From assembly GCF_041381155.1 (NCBI RefSeq), contig NC_091138.1, positions 38,495,604-38,559,603 on the forward strand: a DNA stretch of 64,000 nt, in the 5' to 3' direction. The position numbers and the translations under genes were made by a program. The DNA is from Argopecten irradians (taxonomy: Eukaryota; Mollusca; Bivalvia; Pectinida; Pectinidae). Every line of letters starts with the position of its first letter. Positions within the stretch are counted from its first letter, which is position 1. Below are positions 1 through 12,900 of the stretch, one piece after another. Below the pieces are notes generated by a model, which did not search any database, was not told the DNA's origin, and saw nothing but the letters and a program-made list of their open reading frames with translations.

Positions 1-84
1 TATTCACTTGAGTTCCTTACTTGGTATCAGCTTGTATATGATATATAATGGGTATCATCAGCACAAGTCAAATGCTATACTTAC

Positions 85-935
85 TAGATGTGGAAGGTGC
101 AGAAGTCATTGGGGCGTTGGTTTGAGGTGCTGCGGTTTGGGTAGCTGAAGTTTGCGGTGCTGCGGTTTGTGGCGCTGCAGTTTGTGGCGCTGCGGTTTGA
201 GGAGCTCCCGTTTGTGGCGCTGCGGTTTGAGGAGCTACCGTTTGCGGTGCTGCGGTTTGTGGCGCTGCAGTTTGGGGAGCTGCCGTTTGAGTTGCTGCGG
301 TTTGAGGAGCTACCGTTTGTGGCGCTGCGGTTTGAGGAGCTACCGTTTGTGGTGCTGCGGTTTGTGGCGCTGCAGTTTGGGGAGCTGCCGTTTGAGGTGC
401 TGGAGTTTGTGGTGCTGGAGTTTGAGGAGCAGGTGTTTGTGGTGCTGGAGTTTGAGGTGCAGGTGTTTGTGGTGCTGGAGTTTGAGGTGCAGGTGTTTGT
501 GGTGCTGGAGTTTGAGGAGCGGGTGTTAGGGGTGCTGGAGTTTGAGGAGCAGGTGTTTGTGGTGCTGGAGTTTGAGGTGCAGGTGTTTGTGGTGCTGGAG
601 TTTGAGGAGCTGGTGTTTGGGGTGCTGGAGTTTGAGGTGCAGGTGTTTGTGGTGCTGGTGTTTGGGGTGCTGGAGTTTGAGGAGCAGGTGTTTGTGGTGC
701 TGGAGTTTGAGGTGCAGGTGTTTGTGGTGCTGGAGTTTGAGGTGCAGGTGTTTGTGGTGCTGGAGTTTGAGGAGCGGGTGTTTGTGGTGCAGGAGTTTGA
801 GGAACAGGTGTTTGTGGTGCTGGAGTTTGCGGGGCAGGTGTTTGTGGGGCTGGAGTTTGTGGGTTTGGTGGTGCAGCAGTTGACATCGGGAGAGAAGTTG
901 CGTTAGTTGCCAAAGTCGGCGATAATGTTGGTATC
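85..935 (-). CDS. Thr-Pro-Ala-Pro-Gln repeat exon (mucin-like stalk) of the four-GH18 chitinase
   Basis: An 851-nt exon with an acceptor at 936 and a donor at 84 continues in phase from unit 4. It starts with [20 protein letters not shown] and then runs into about 48 pentapeptides of the form TPAPQ, grading toward the far end into TAAPQ and TVAPQ, and closes with [13 protein letters not shown]. The DNA is a 15-bp minisatellite. Pro/Thr-rich stalks of this kind are usually heavily O-glycosylated spacers between catalytic and chitin-binding modules, so a CBM14 domain may follow outside the window (inference). Confidence 0.85.
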
Positions 936-3900
936 CTGTAAACATGCATCAAAGTATGTTTAGGAAACGATTTCGATTGATATGTGAACTTATGAAGAAG
1001 CCGTATATTTATGCAAAACATCAAAAGTTACAAATATTTTGCATGTAGACCTAATTTTCCCATCACATACCAAGTTTACCTACTTTGTTACCATCGTAAC
1101 TGATCCACTACCTCTTAACTCGTTATAGATCGCGTTCATTAGTGGATATTTGCCCTTTTCTTTGAAATCGTCAAGGTCGTGATCACATTCCATTACACAT
1201 TTGTCATGTTTTCACATTTGTAAATTTGACCGAAAATGACATTGACTGTCGATGGGCCGATAAGCTTAAAATAACAAACAATGAAATATTTGTGTTACCT
1301 AATTCAAAACAAGACTTCTATGTGTCGTCAATGTATACCTTGATATTAATTAATAAAAACACTGACGATTCATTTATCAAGATTTTAACCTCCCAGTCCA
1401 CAGCGTTACCTACAATATACCTAAATTAATTACAATACTAGCCACATTTTGTCATTTCAACACCCTTCCTGAACTTACTTGGTAGTCAACATATTTGGGT
1501 CAACTTTTCTCAATTCGTCATTGATGGCGTTCAAAAGTGGATATTTGCCTTCTCCACACGATCCACTGAAATCGTCAAGTGCAAGATCCCAAACCATTAC
1601 ACCGCCAAAATGCTCTTGTTTCACGAAATCCACCTGTCGAATATTGTACTCCTTAATTCTGACAGTAACAACACTTGATGTAATTTTATAAACATTCAGT
1701 TTAGATGCAGAAACTTTTGTCCTTTACTTTACTATATACATTTACATTATATATTTTTAGCAATCTTTACCTTTTTACGGAGACTTTCCTGGTCATCGTA
1801 ACCCACCCACTGGTTACCCTGGACGATGTATGGTACTTCTTCACCTTGTATAATGTGCTTTGTAGACTTTGGAATCATTGTACAGATCTGGATGGAAATT
1901 ATTCAAACATAAAGCAATGTTTAAAGTCGATAGTATATATTCATTATACAAGGTAGGAGGCAAAGAGTATCATATTAATATTAATATTGCTGGTCAACTT
2001 GGATCCTTTTAAAGGTACTACACAGATCATATTTTATCAATTGAACATCATATTTCCAACTTGTTTGTTTGTTTGATTTAATTAACTTCCTATTAACAGC
2101 TAAGGTTATGTAAGGACGGCCTCCCATGTATGCGGTGTATTGCATGCATGTAGTGCGAGGTGCGTATTTTGGGAGACTGCGGTATATTCGTGTTGTGTCT
2201 TCTTGTATAGTGGAACTATTGTCCTTTTTATAGTGCTATATCACTGAAACATGCCGCCGAAGACACAAAGCAACAAACCACACCAGGTCCACACCACACA
2301 ATTCTAACGCCCTAACTGCAGGGCAGATATTTCCAATTGTATTTTGATATTCAATCAGGGGATAGAATGTCATTTTTTCATAAATCTACTGGAGATTAGA
2401 TAATGAATTTTAGTTTTAACGGCAAAATGTATGATATAATCTACAATAGATTACTGAAAAATGACATTCTTTCCACATTCTAAGATATTTAGGATGCAGT
2501 GATGCATAACTTGTCGTAAAATTTATCAAACATCGTCATCTAACAAGAAATTTGAGACCGCACCGCTATTTTTCCGTTAGCCAATCAGATGTATTTAGGG
2601 TATTTCCAAGACGCCTGTCTGTTTTTTGTTTCACCTGTTTTCTGGATAAAGGTAAGAAAGATACATAGCTACCGGCTAATTATGTACAAAAGATTTATAG
2701 ATTGTCGTGATTGGAATCTGCTGTACCGTGTCAAGGTTGATTAACCGATAGGCTTTTTTTTTTTTACAACTGACTGAGATTTGTTTTCAATTTTTCAATC
2801 TGTTGTACGTTTGAATCATTTGTACTATGTTTCGAAAACATTAAATTTTATAATTTTCAGTTTGTTTACACTGTCAATGATATAAAACTTCGTCGCGATC
2901 TGCATCTGACAATATGAAAGCCGTGTAACCGTTTACCGGATTCGACGTCGACACAACAATGTCATAAATTTCTATGTTAAATGGTATTTGATCATGAAAA
3001 TAATCCAATAAAAACATCATTTTAGAATTATACATCAGGGTTCTTGTTATATTACTATTGTTTGCGAAATATCCAATATATTGATTATGTGCTGATAGTA
3101 GTGTTATTGTCAACTACGACTTGCTGAAAAAGTTGCAATATTTTTTTGGTTTCGTTTCAGCAAAACAATAACAAGTATGGTACCGTAATTAAGCATTACC
3201 GCTAGATACTGTGAGTTACTACAGAAACCCCTAGTCTTACCAATTTTTATTGTTTAACATTGTTGATATTATTGATAAACAGCAACTAGTGATACATGTA
3301 TACTGAATCGTTCTTTACATAGTCTTGTATTAAGAGCTAATCTTGCAGCAGATCAAAAAATATTTGCGGCACCCCAGTTGAAGATCCACAGCATTTCTTT
3401 TCTTTAATTTGAAATAATATTTTGGCCAAAGAATCTTCCTATCTGGACCTTTACCTCGTAATAGGCCAGAAATCCACTCTCACGGGTAAATCTCCCAGCG
3501 GTTCCTCCTCCTCGGACGGGAGCGTGAAGACCAGTGTTACTAGTGCTGCTCAAGGTAAAGGAGCGACCATATAGAGGCATTCCGACATTAAGCATGCTCT
3601 TTGGTACTCCTCTTCTCACATATTCATGGGCAGCCCATTCCTAATAATCAAATGTGTGTTACTGGAATACATTGAACAGCATAGGGTTTGGGTACTATAT
3701 ACAGTATATGTATATACTGTATAATACATCACCTTAGAATTATCATGCAGTTCAATTTACATGTCCTCTAAAGGATCATCAGTTCGAGGAAAACAAGCTT
3801 ATTGACTATTTTCAGAACAAACGGTTTCTAGCCTACGGTTAACCATTAATTTGTTTGTTTGTTTGTTTGAGTTTTACGGCCCATCGACAACTAAGGTCAT

Positions 3901-6900
3901 TTAGGGCCAAACTACAATTCAGGCATTAATATCAGGATAAAAGATCAGGGTAAGAAAAGGCAAGTAAGGATTAAAACACAGATTGTAAACGTTTATTTGA
4001 TAAAAAAGGTTTGCATGTGATAAAATAGTTTTGGCTAAAACACACGAGAAAACTCATGCAAAATGTTGATGAAACGATGAAATGTTGAGTTGATACGATG
4101 ATATGATGAGAAAAACGTTCATATTTTATCTAAAATACCAATTTCTTTGAGATAATTAAAAATACTATTATGTCTCACGGCATGAAACAAAGTGTACATG
4201 TCGGAGACATCGTAGTGCTTATCTCGTATGTGCTTAAAATCAATACAGTGCACTAAGATATGCTCCACTGTGAGAGGAGAACCACATGCATGACATGTTG
4301 GAGGATCCTCCCCTCTCAATAGATAGGAATGTGTAAAATATGTGTGTCCAGTTCGGAGCCGAGAGAGAACAACTTCCTCTCTGCGGTCTCTCCGACTGGA
4401 CAGTTTAGGATTAAGTGTAGGTTGAATTTTAAACAGTTTATTGTTTGTTTCGGTAGACCACCTTTGTTGCACATGGTGTTTGATGGCTGACTGAATTGAA
4501 GGTTTGATGTCGGTGTATGGTAGTTTCAAATCTGTTTGTGCTAGGCGAAGAGCAGTCTGAGCTGCTTTATCAGCCTGTTCATTCCCCTTTATACCCACAT
4601 GACTGGGAATCCAGAGATAAGTAATTTGAGTTTAAGAAGATAATCGAAATGTTCGGATTAAAAGATTTTGGATTAGAGTATTTCTAGGACATCTTGATTT
4701 CAAAGCCTGAAGAACCGAAAGAGAGTCTGAACAGATGATTGCCTTTTCAATGCGGTGTTCTTCGATGTGGTCAAGAGCCAGACCGATAGCACAAGATTCC
4801 GCAGAGAAAATGGAGGCAACATCTGGAAGTCGGATAGAGGAACAGTGATTAGATGTACAGCATGCTGCCGCAACTTTATCACCATCTTTTGAACCGTCAG
4901 TGTAGATCTTAACATGATCAGGGAAAGCTCTGATGCACTCCCGAAAGGGGGATTTATGTTCTTCGGGTAATGCACTGGACTTTGCCCTCTCATGCAAAGA
5001 TAAATTGATATCAGGTGTTTGAATGAGCCATGGTGGTACATAGACCACTGACAAATTCTACATACCACATTCAATGTTGTGTCGTTTCCGGTATCCATTG
5101 GACCGGCCTTAAGTGGACTGTTGTGACCAGTGTGATCATCAAACGCACCATGGAGGTCATACGTCATCAAGTTGATCATATCCAGATACCTACGGAATGG
5201 ATTGAGGACATTGTAATTGGTTCGTCTTAAAATAAACTTTACGTATTTTACAAAGAATTCAAAATGAAAATTTAATCACAATCTTTGCATTAGGTAAGTG
5301 AATAACAAAACACTTGATAATTATGCTGACGTAAAATGGAATACAATTATATATTGTCATTGATATAAAGGTAGTTGCTTAACCAAGATGCCAATTCTAG
5401 ATTTCTTTATCCCTCTGCAAATTAACCAATTTCATATAAATTTAACCCACTTGATGAGCTGAGGGAAATCGTAGGCAGTTTCAATTTTTTCCTTTCCCGC
5501 TCCTGTCGCTGCTGAGAGAATCAAACGCGGTTTACCAGTTGATTGTGCGTCACTATCAAACAGCTCACGTGTTTTCTACGTAGATAGAGAAATAATCAAT
5601 CATCAATCAACAACTACAATTCATTCACCTACATCAACAAATTTAAGAGAAACAGAAATGAACTAATCTTTACTTCAGCAGTAGCAAACTTATCGGACGT
5701 TTCATTACATGCTAGAACATTGCATATATCTTACCTTTACAAGTTCAACGAAGTTTTGTTTGTCTTGAGGTGGACTCCCTCTGTTGGCCGGATATTCCCA
5801 GTCAAAATCGAGTCCATCAAAATCATGTGACCGAAGGAATTTCACTGCATCAGTGGCGAAGTCAGTACGAGTTGCATCGGAAGCTGCTATTCTTGTGAAG
5901 GGTGCAGATCCAAGGTTCCAGCCTCCAACCGCTAGAAGAGTCTTAACATTTGGATTCTGTTTCTTCAATGCGTTGAATCGTTCATACCTAAGTACATACA
6001 GACGTTTTAGAAGCAATAAATAATGAAATCAAGACGATCAGATAAACGAGTTGATAATTTTTCCGTCCATTATATTAGGGATTTTCCACATATGTCAATA
6101 TGTGGTCTTTTAATGGTAAATGTAATAACCAAACCAAACTCAATCAATTTTTCCACAAAATGTCGGACAAAGGAAGACTTATTTTTGGTTATCAACTACT
6201 TACATGCCTGTGGACCATGGTGTACTCTCGTCGTTCCATTCAAAGGCTTTCAGATGATTATTATTGAGGGTTGCAAACGCGTAGATGATGTGTGTACAGA
6301 GACTTGCGTTGATGCTCTCGGGGAGGAACTTCCCTTCGCCGTTTCTGTACTGGGACCAGTTAGAGTGGTAACAAATACGGCGATAGGAGTCGTTTGATCC
6401 TAATACGAAAAGAAAAACATGTTAAACATATTTCATAAGCTGTAATTATAAGAAAGGATATATTCCCGTGCACTGCAGAGTTTTTGTTTAATCCTAGAAA
6501 TCATTGAAATGTCCCGATCAGCATCAGAGCGTTCAAATACAAAATGTACAAGCTAGCAGCTCTTGTGTGGTGATAGTTTTTGGTACCAAGAAGCTTTGTT
6601 ATAATGGAGTAGTTTAAAAATAACTAAAACTTTCGTCCAGTACCAACCCATACGTCTGCCCTATTCCCTCCCCAGTCTCCAACTCGTCGTAAGAATTGAT
6701 TTTAGTTTTAATTGTTTATGAGTAATAGTTGGCTCTCAAAGTGAATCCCTACTTCGCGTTTCTCGGATCTGAATTCGATATTGGTGTTATAGTCCTATGT
6801 AAACCTGGCTTTTGGGGTTTATGATGAGAGCACACTCATACTTTGCGCTTTATGATGAGATAACACACAGATTTTTGTGTTATATCTCCATAATTTACAA

Positions 6901-9900
6901 AATGTATTCAAGTTAATGATATTATGAGCTGATAAAGCAAAATTTTAAGCCAATGGAAATTATAGAAAAATAAAAGAACTTTAAATCCAAGCTATGATAT
7001 TATTCCATCAGAGATATACTTTCCTGTCTCATTATAAATGCATATCAAACAGTAATGTCTATGAACATAGACACGAGAAAGAAAGCATCTGGTTACAAAT
7101 ATGACAAGGGTGTACTGTTCGTTGTCTCTGGTTGTATGTTTCAATGAGATAACACTATAGTAAGGGTATGAATCCTATTATTACAAAGGAATACAATACG
7201 AATATACCGCAGTCTCCCAAAACATTCATATATTAATCCAGGCAACACGTTGCATACAAGGGAGGCGGTACTTAAATGATCCCAGGTGTTTATGGGATGC
7301 ATTAAGCCCAATCAACCAACCAAATTTCAACGAAAGTACAAAGGCAGCTGTATTTGAAATGTAGCATTTACCTGAGTTTGAAGTTGTACTGGCAGGTACG
7401 ACCGTAGTTGTTGGCGGTGGACTGAGGAAAATCATGAAATTAAATACATCATTTCCTGTTGCTAGCCTACAGAACATTTCGATAGCAACATAAAATTATC
7501 TCAAAATTATAAATGAAATTATTCCGGTTGCATTTAACATGAATTCTAGTTCCCATACACAAGTATTGTATTTCATTGTGTTGTGATAAAAAAAACCTTT
7601 CTATATATACAAAAAATAAGGTCGCCTTACTTGGTTATCACTGGTCCAGTCCTTGTCAATTTTGTCACATACGAATTGAAATGAATTCTGATCCGAAAAA
7701 TATTTCGACATGTGTGTGAATATTTAAGTTTGAAAAGCAGTCCGAGAAAAAAAACAAGACAGATTGCATTTGTAAAATGAATAAATCAATATTTTTATAA
7801 TAATGTCGGCTTACTTGGTTAGCACTGGTATAGGTCCAGTTCTTGTCAATTCATCATTGATTGCGTTCAAAAGTGGATATTTGCCTTCTCCGCACGATCC
7901 ACTGAAATCGTCAAGGGCAAGATCCCAAACCATAACTCCGCCATAGTGCTCGTTTCTGACAAAATCTACCTGTTATAAATACATAAAAGCTTTTTTTTTA
8001 AATTTGATCTTAAGAAACAACTCAAATTTATTGGCCTTGTTAAATCTGAATGATAACATTTTATGTTTTAGGAGTTCGGGGATTGCAGCTATTCATTCTG
8101 TTCAGATATAGTCCTTTTAAATCTAAGAAGAGTAATATTCGTGAATATATTACAAATTGCAATTTGGAGATATTGAAAGACATATAGCTTTTGATGAAAG
8201 AGACAACCGGAAGTACAAACTACAAGGACATAGTTAATCTAATATACATCATAATTATACTTGTCTGAGTGATTACATTACCTTCTTACGGAGACTTTCC
8301 TGGTCATCGTATCCCACCCACTGGTTACCTTTGACGATGTAGGGTACCTCCTGGCCTTCTATCATGTGTTTCGTAGATGTGGCGATCATTGTACAGATCT
8401 GAAATTAAAGACATGCCAAGTTGGAACATAATGAGCAATAAATTAGTTAGTAAAATATTTATTGTGATTTATGAATGTTTATAATACAAATTATATAAAA
8501 CAAAATATAGATCGTTTGTATAAAGCTAGACCCTTACCTCGTAGTAGGCCAGGAATCCACGCTCTGCCGTATACATTCCAGCGTTTCCTCCACCGCTAAC
8601 AGGAGCGTTCACACCAGTTTCACTTGTACTTTTCAGAGTGAATGAACGACCGTATAGAGGCATTCCGATGTTAAGCATGCTCTTCGGTACTCCTCTCTTC
8701 ACATATTCATGGGCTGCCCATTCCTTGTAAGGCAAATAAATTCGTAGAAATCATATCTGCCACCTCAGGAAATTTTGTAAGTTAATATAATTGAGAATCA
8801 TATAGCAATTGCATAATGTTGTCAACCTGCAAGAATTATCGTACAATAGCGGCAGATGACAACGATCACTATTGTGCGAGGACATAATCCGAAAAATCGA
8901 CAGAACCTTTCAGGCAATGGACCTTGGTACGATTGAGACGGAAATCTGTTAACAGAAAAAAATAGGAGTTGCTGTCTCCCAAAACACACATCCGCACACT
9001 ATGTACAACATTGATCTTCTTCGTTATTATCAACCACTGATGAAGTCTACATACCACATTCAATGTTGTGTCGTTTCCGGTATCCATAGGACCGGCCTTA
9101 AGTGGACTGTTGTGACCAGTGTGGTCATCAAACGCACCATGGAGATCATACGTCATCAAGTTGATCATATCCAGATACCTGCAGATTTGATTATGAAACA
9201 ATCAAGGATGAAGATCACTAAACTGCAAAAATCATTATATTACAGTACAAAGCAAATATTTTGATAAACATAATACATGGTGTTGTTTTGTTTCAAGTGT
9301 GATCTATTAAAGTACAAAGACCAGATATAAGGTTTCGGACAAACGAGTTGTTTTAGACAACGTTAGTATCGTGCACCGTGCGAACATTTCCATAAATGTC
9401 GAGATTTAAATACAAAAGGAAACGGCTAGTTTAAACTGAAAGTACGATCGGAATCCGTGGTAACTTATGGCTAACCAGACACAACTCTGTGAAATGGTAC
9501 AAACAATTTGACAAACAAATTGAAATCGAAAACAGAGTTTCGAACAGAGTTGGCCCCGGAGGTAGGGCGTTAAGATTGTGCCTAGCGTACTTCTTTACAT
9601 TTTGGCATGAAGTTGAGCGTTCGCCCCTCTGAGAAAGGCTCTTATCCCCTGACCGAGATACACCTAAGTATATTAAAATTAATTTATTATTAGCGCTGGA
9701 TATAAAGTAAGTGGGACGACTGGTTTGCCCGTTGTCAGTACAATATAACCAGATGAAGACGCACTCCTTCCACTTTTAGAAATATGTGAGACCGCAGCTA
9801 GCGCAGAAAAAAACCACGCATGCCGGTTGTGACCAAGGCTTAGAGCCATTGCCATTGAATAATGAGTTGACCACTGTTCAAGACTATTGCCAATGAATAA

Positions 9901-12900
9901 CAAGTTGACCACGGCTTAGGGCTATTGACATTGAATAACGATTCTCGGTTCTGTACTAAACAATCCCTTGTTTCAATTTCTCGCGAATTATGACAATAGT
10001 CAAGTTACAAAATTACATGACCTTTGCATTTACAGTCAAACATTTTCATAAAACATAATGGGCGAATCAATTGCTAAGGATATATTAATTATATAGTTCA
10101 TCGGTTTAATCGTACCTGTTACTTATAAACAACTGTTCCACAGAATTCCGATCAAATAGAAAATTTTATATTCAGTTTCAAAATGCATAAATGGAATCAA
10201 TGGAAACAAGCGAATTTTAGAATATATCAAGCAATCAGAGACAATTATACATAAGCTATATCAAAGATTACACTCACTGTATAAGCTGAGGGAAATCGTA
10301 GGCAGTTTCAATTTTTTCCTTTCCCGCTCCAGTCGCAGCTGAGAGAATTAGACGCGGATTACCAGTTGATTGTGCGTCACTATCAAACAGCTCACGTGTT
10401 TTCTGTACATAGCAGTAAACAACTGAATATTAATCTATAACTGGAACCGAATCAAATACGTCAAACATCTGTTTTGGCAGCAGAAAGTTCATGCAATGTT
10501 TGAATGTAAATGTATTATCAAACGTAGTATGAAGTAGTACGAAAACGTGCGGTGTCATTTACCTTGACGAGTTCAACGAAGTTTTGTTTGTCCTTAGGAG
10601 GGCTCCCTCTATTTGCCGGATATTCCCAATCAAAATCGAGCCCATCGAAATTATGTGACCGAAGAAATTTTACTGCATCAGTGGCGAAGTCGGTGCGAGT
10701 TGCATCGGAAGCTGCTATCCTTGTGAAGGGTGCAGATCCAAGGTTCCAGCCTCCAACAGCTAGCATAGTCTTCACATTTGGGTTCTGTTTCTTCAATGCG
10801 TTGAATCGTTCGTACCTGCAGTTAAATATAATGAAGACTGTTTGATTCAAATTTGGATTAAGTGATTAAGCTAATGATTAATTTAATAATTAATATGTAA
10901 GGACTAAACTCGTTACCTTGCCATTTTTTGTCTAACTCCTTTTCTATTAATGGCAATAAGACATGATTTCAATGGAATAATGGAATCAAACGATTGAATA
11001 AGTTACAGTGGTATTCCGGTCGCTAATAATACTTTATTAGATTTATGTACTTGTCAAACCTAATTTGTAACAAAGAATGTCAATGAATACTTCATGGATC
11101 TGTGTTTTACTTACAAGCCTGTGGACCATGGTGTACTCTCGTCGTTCCATTCAAACGCTTTCAGATGATTATTGTTGAGTGTTGCAAACGCGTAGATGAT
11201 ATGTGTGCAAAGACTGGCGTTGATGTTCTCGGGGAAGAACCTCCCTTTGCCGTTTCTGTACTGAGACCAGTTAGAGTGGTAACATATACGGCGGTAGGAG
11301 TCGTTTGATCCAGATGCAGATCCTTAAATAAAAAAGTCTGAGTTTTGTAATAGTGGCCATGATAACGCTTGTAACTACTGATTTGGAGCAATATTTCAGG
11401 TATTTGTATAATCGTTAATTACAAAGGTTACTGGCAAGGTCTGTCACCCAGGTACTGCAAGGTTTTTGTTTAATCTAAACAAATACATCGTCAATACGTT
11501 TTGGTCATCGTCATTAACATTAAAAAGTAATTACTTGGAAAGCCTGTATTCACTTTGTTACAGACAGATTACTAGGATTACCAGTCATCTTGACAATGTT
11601 CTGGTTTCGGGACATTATGAATATTCTTTAATGTAGTATGTAGTAGAATAGTTGAACTAGATTTTAATCATATTTCCAGCAAGCTCTTCAATCCGACGGC
11701 TGCCATGGTATTAGTTAATCTGCTAATTCTTTTGGATAGAGTGAATTTCTTTCTGCATACGTCTTTACTCTTGTAAATCTGAATGTATTCTTTGCAAGTC
11801 TTTTTGATAATTTGTCTTTTTAGTGCTAAGAGGGGCTTGACTTTACTCGAATACTTTGTAAAATGGAGATTTTTATTTATTTCCGGGAGTGTTTGTAATT
11901 ATATGATGTATTAAAAAGATCTAAACTGGTTGTGGAGTTGAATATATTGTGATCAACTCAAAGTCTGTAAACCTTAACTTTCATTTATTATTAGCACTCA
12001 CTTGAAACAAAGTCATACAATAGCAAAATGTTTAACTCACCGGAATTTTGAGATGAACCTGAAGGTGTTGAACTGACAGGTACGACTGCAGTGGTTGGCG
12101 GTGGACTGAGGACATTTATAAAAATATCAGTTACTGTTCTTGTTGTAATATGACACGTTAAATTAAAACGCTGTTTAATACAAATTATATTCATCGGAAA
12201 TTATAGTCTAGTATTATGTATTGAAGTGGTCTGCGGATGGACTGCCGAAATCCACATATCAAAAGCGTATATACGAATTGAAAGGTATTGTGATCCGTTG
12301 GACAATTAATTACAAAACATGTTTCGTCAACAGTGAATTTTTTTAAGTTTAAATGGAGTCTGAGAATAAAAAACAGATTGCATTCGTAAACAAATATTAT
12401 ATCAATATTTACATAATAATGTCTACTTACTTGGTTATCACTGGTATAGGTCCAGCTCTTGTTAATTCGTCATTGATGGCGTTCAGAAGTGGATATTTGC
12501 CTTCTCCGCACGATCCACTGAAATCGTCAAGGGCAAGATCCCATACCATAACACCACCGTACTGCTCGTGTCTCACAAAATCTACCTGTTAGTAACGTAT
12601 GAAACCATCTTTATGTTGATTTCAGTAACAGTTCAAACCAAACAATTTTATTGGATCTTAATTTTTATATTTCATCCTTGACGAGTTTGAGGATTGCATT
12701 AATTTAACCACTTCAAGTTCAGTTCTCTTAAATCTAAAGCAAAGAAATGTTAGGATATTGTTAATCCAGTATAGAATACACATATACCTACACATGTCTG
12801 GGTGATTGTATTACCTTCTTACGGAGACTTTCCTGGTCATCGTAACCCACCCACTGGTTACCTTTGACGATGTAGGGTACCTCCTGACCTTCTATCATAT

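Noticed and set aside
157-906. Long plus-strand open frames across 152-906, rich in Leu/Phe/Glu or Arg/Cys
   Set aside because: They are antisense shadows of the 15-bp repeat that encodes the Thr-Pro-Ala-Pro-Gln stalk. A repeat length divisible by three keeps several frames open.
5784-6023. Plus-strand frames opposite GH18 exons (also near 10552, 14544, 18017 and 49348)
   Set aside because: They are reverse-complement shadows of the conserved 253-nt catalytic exon. The minus strand shows the GH18 motifs and splice signals.
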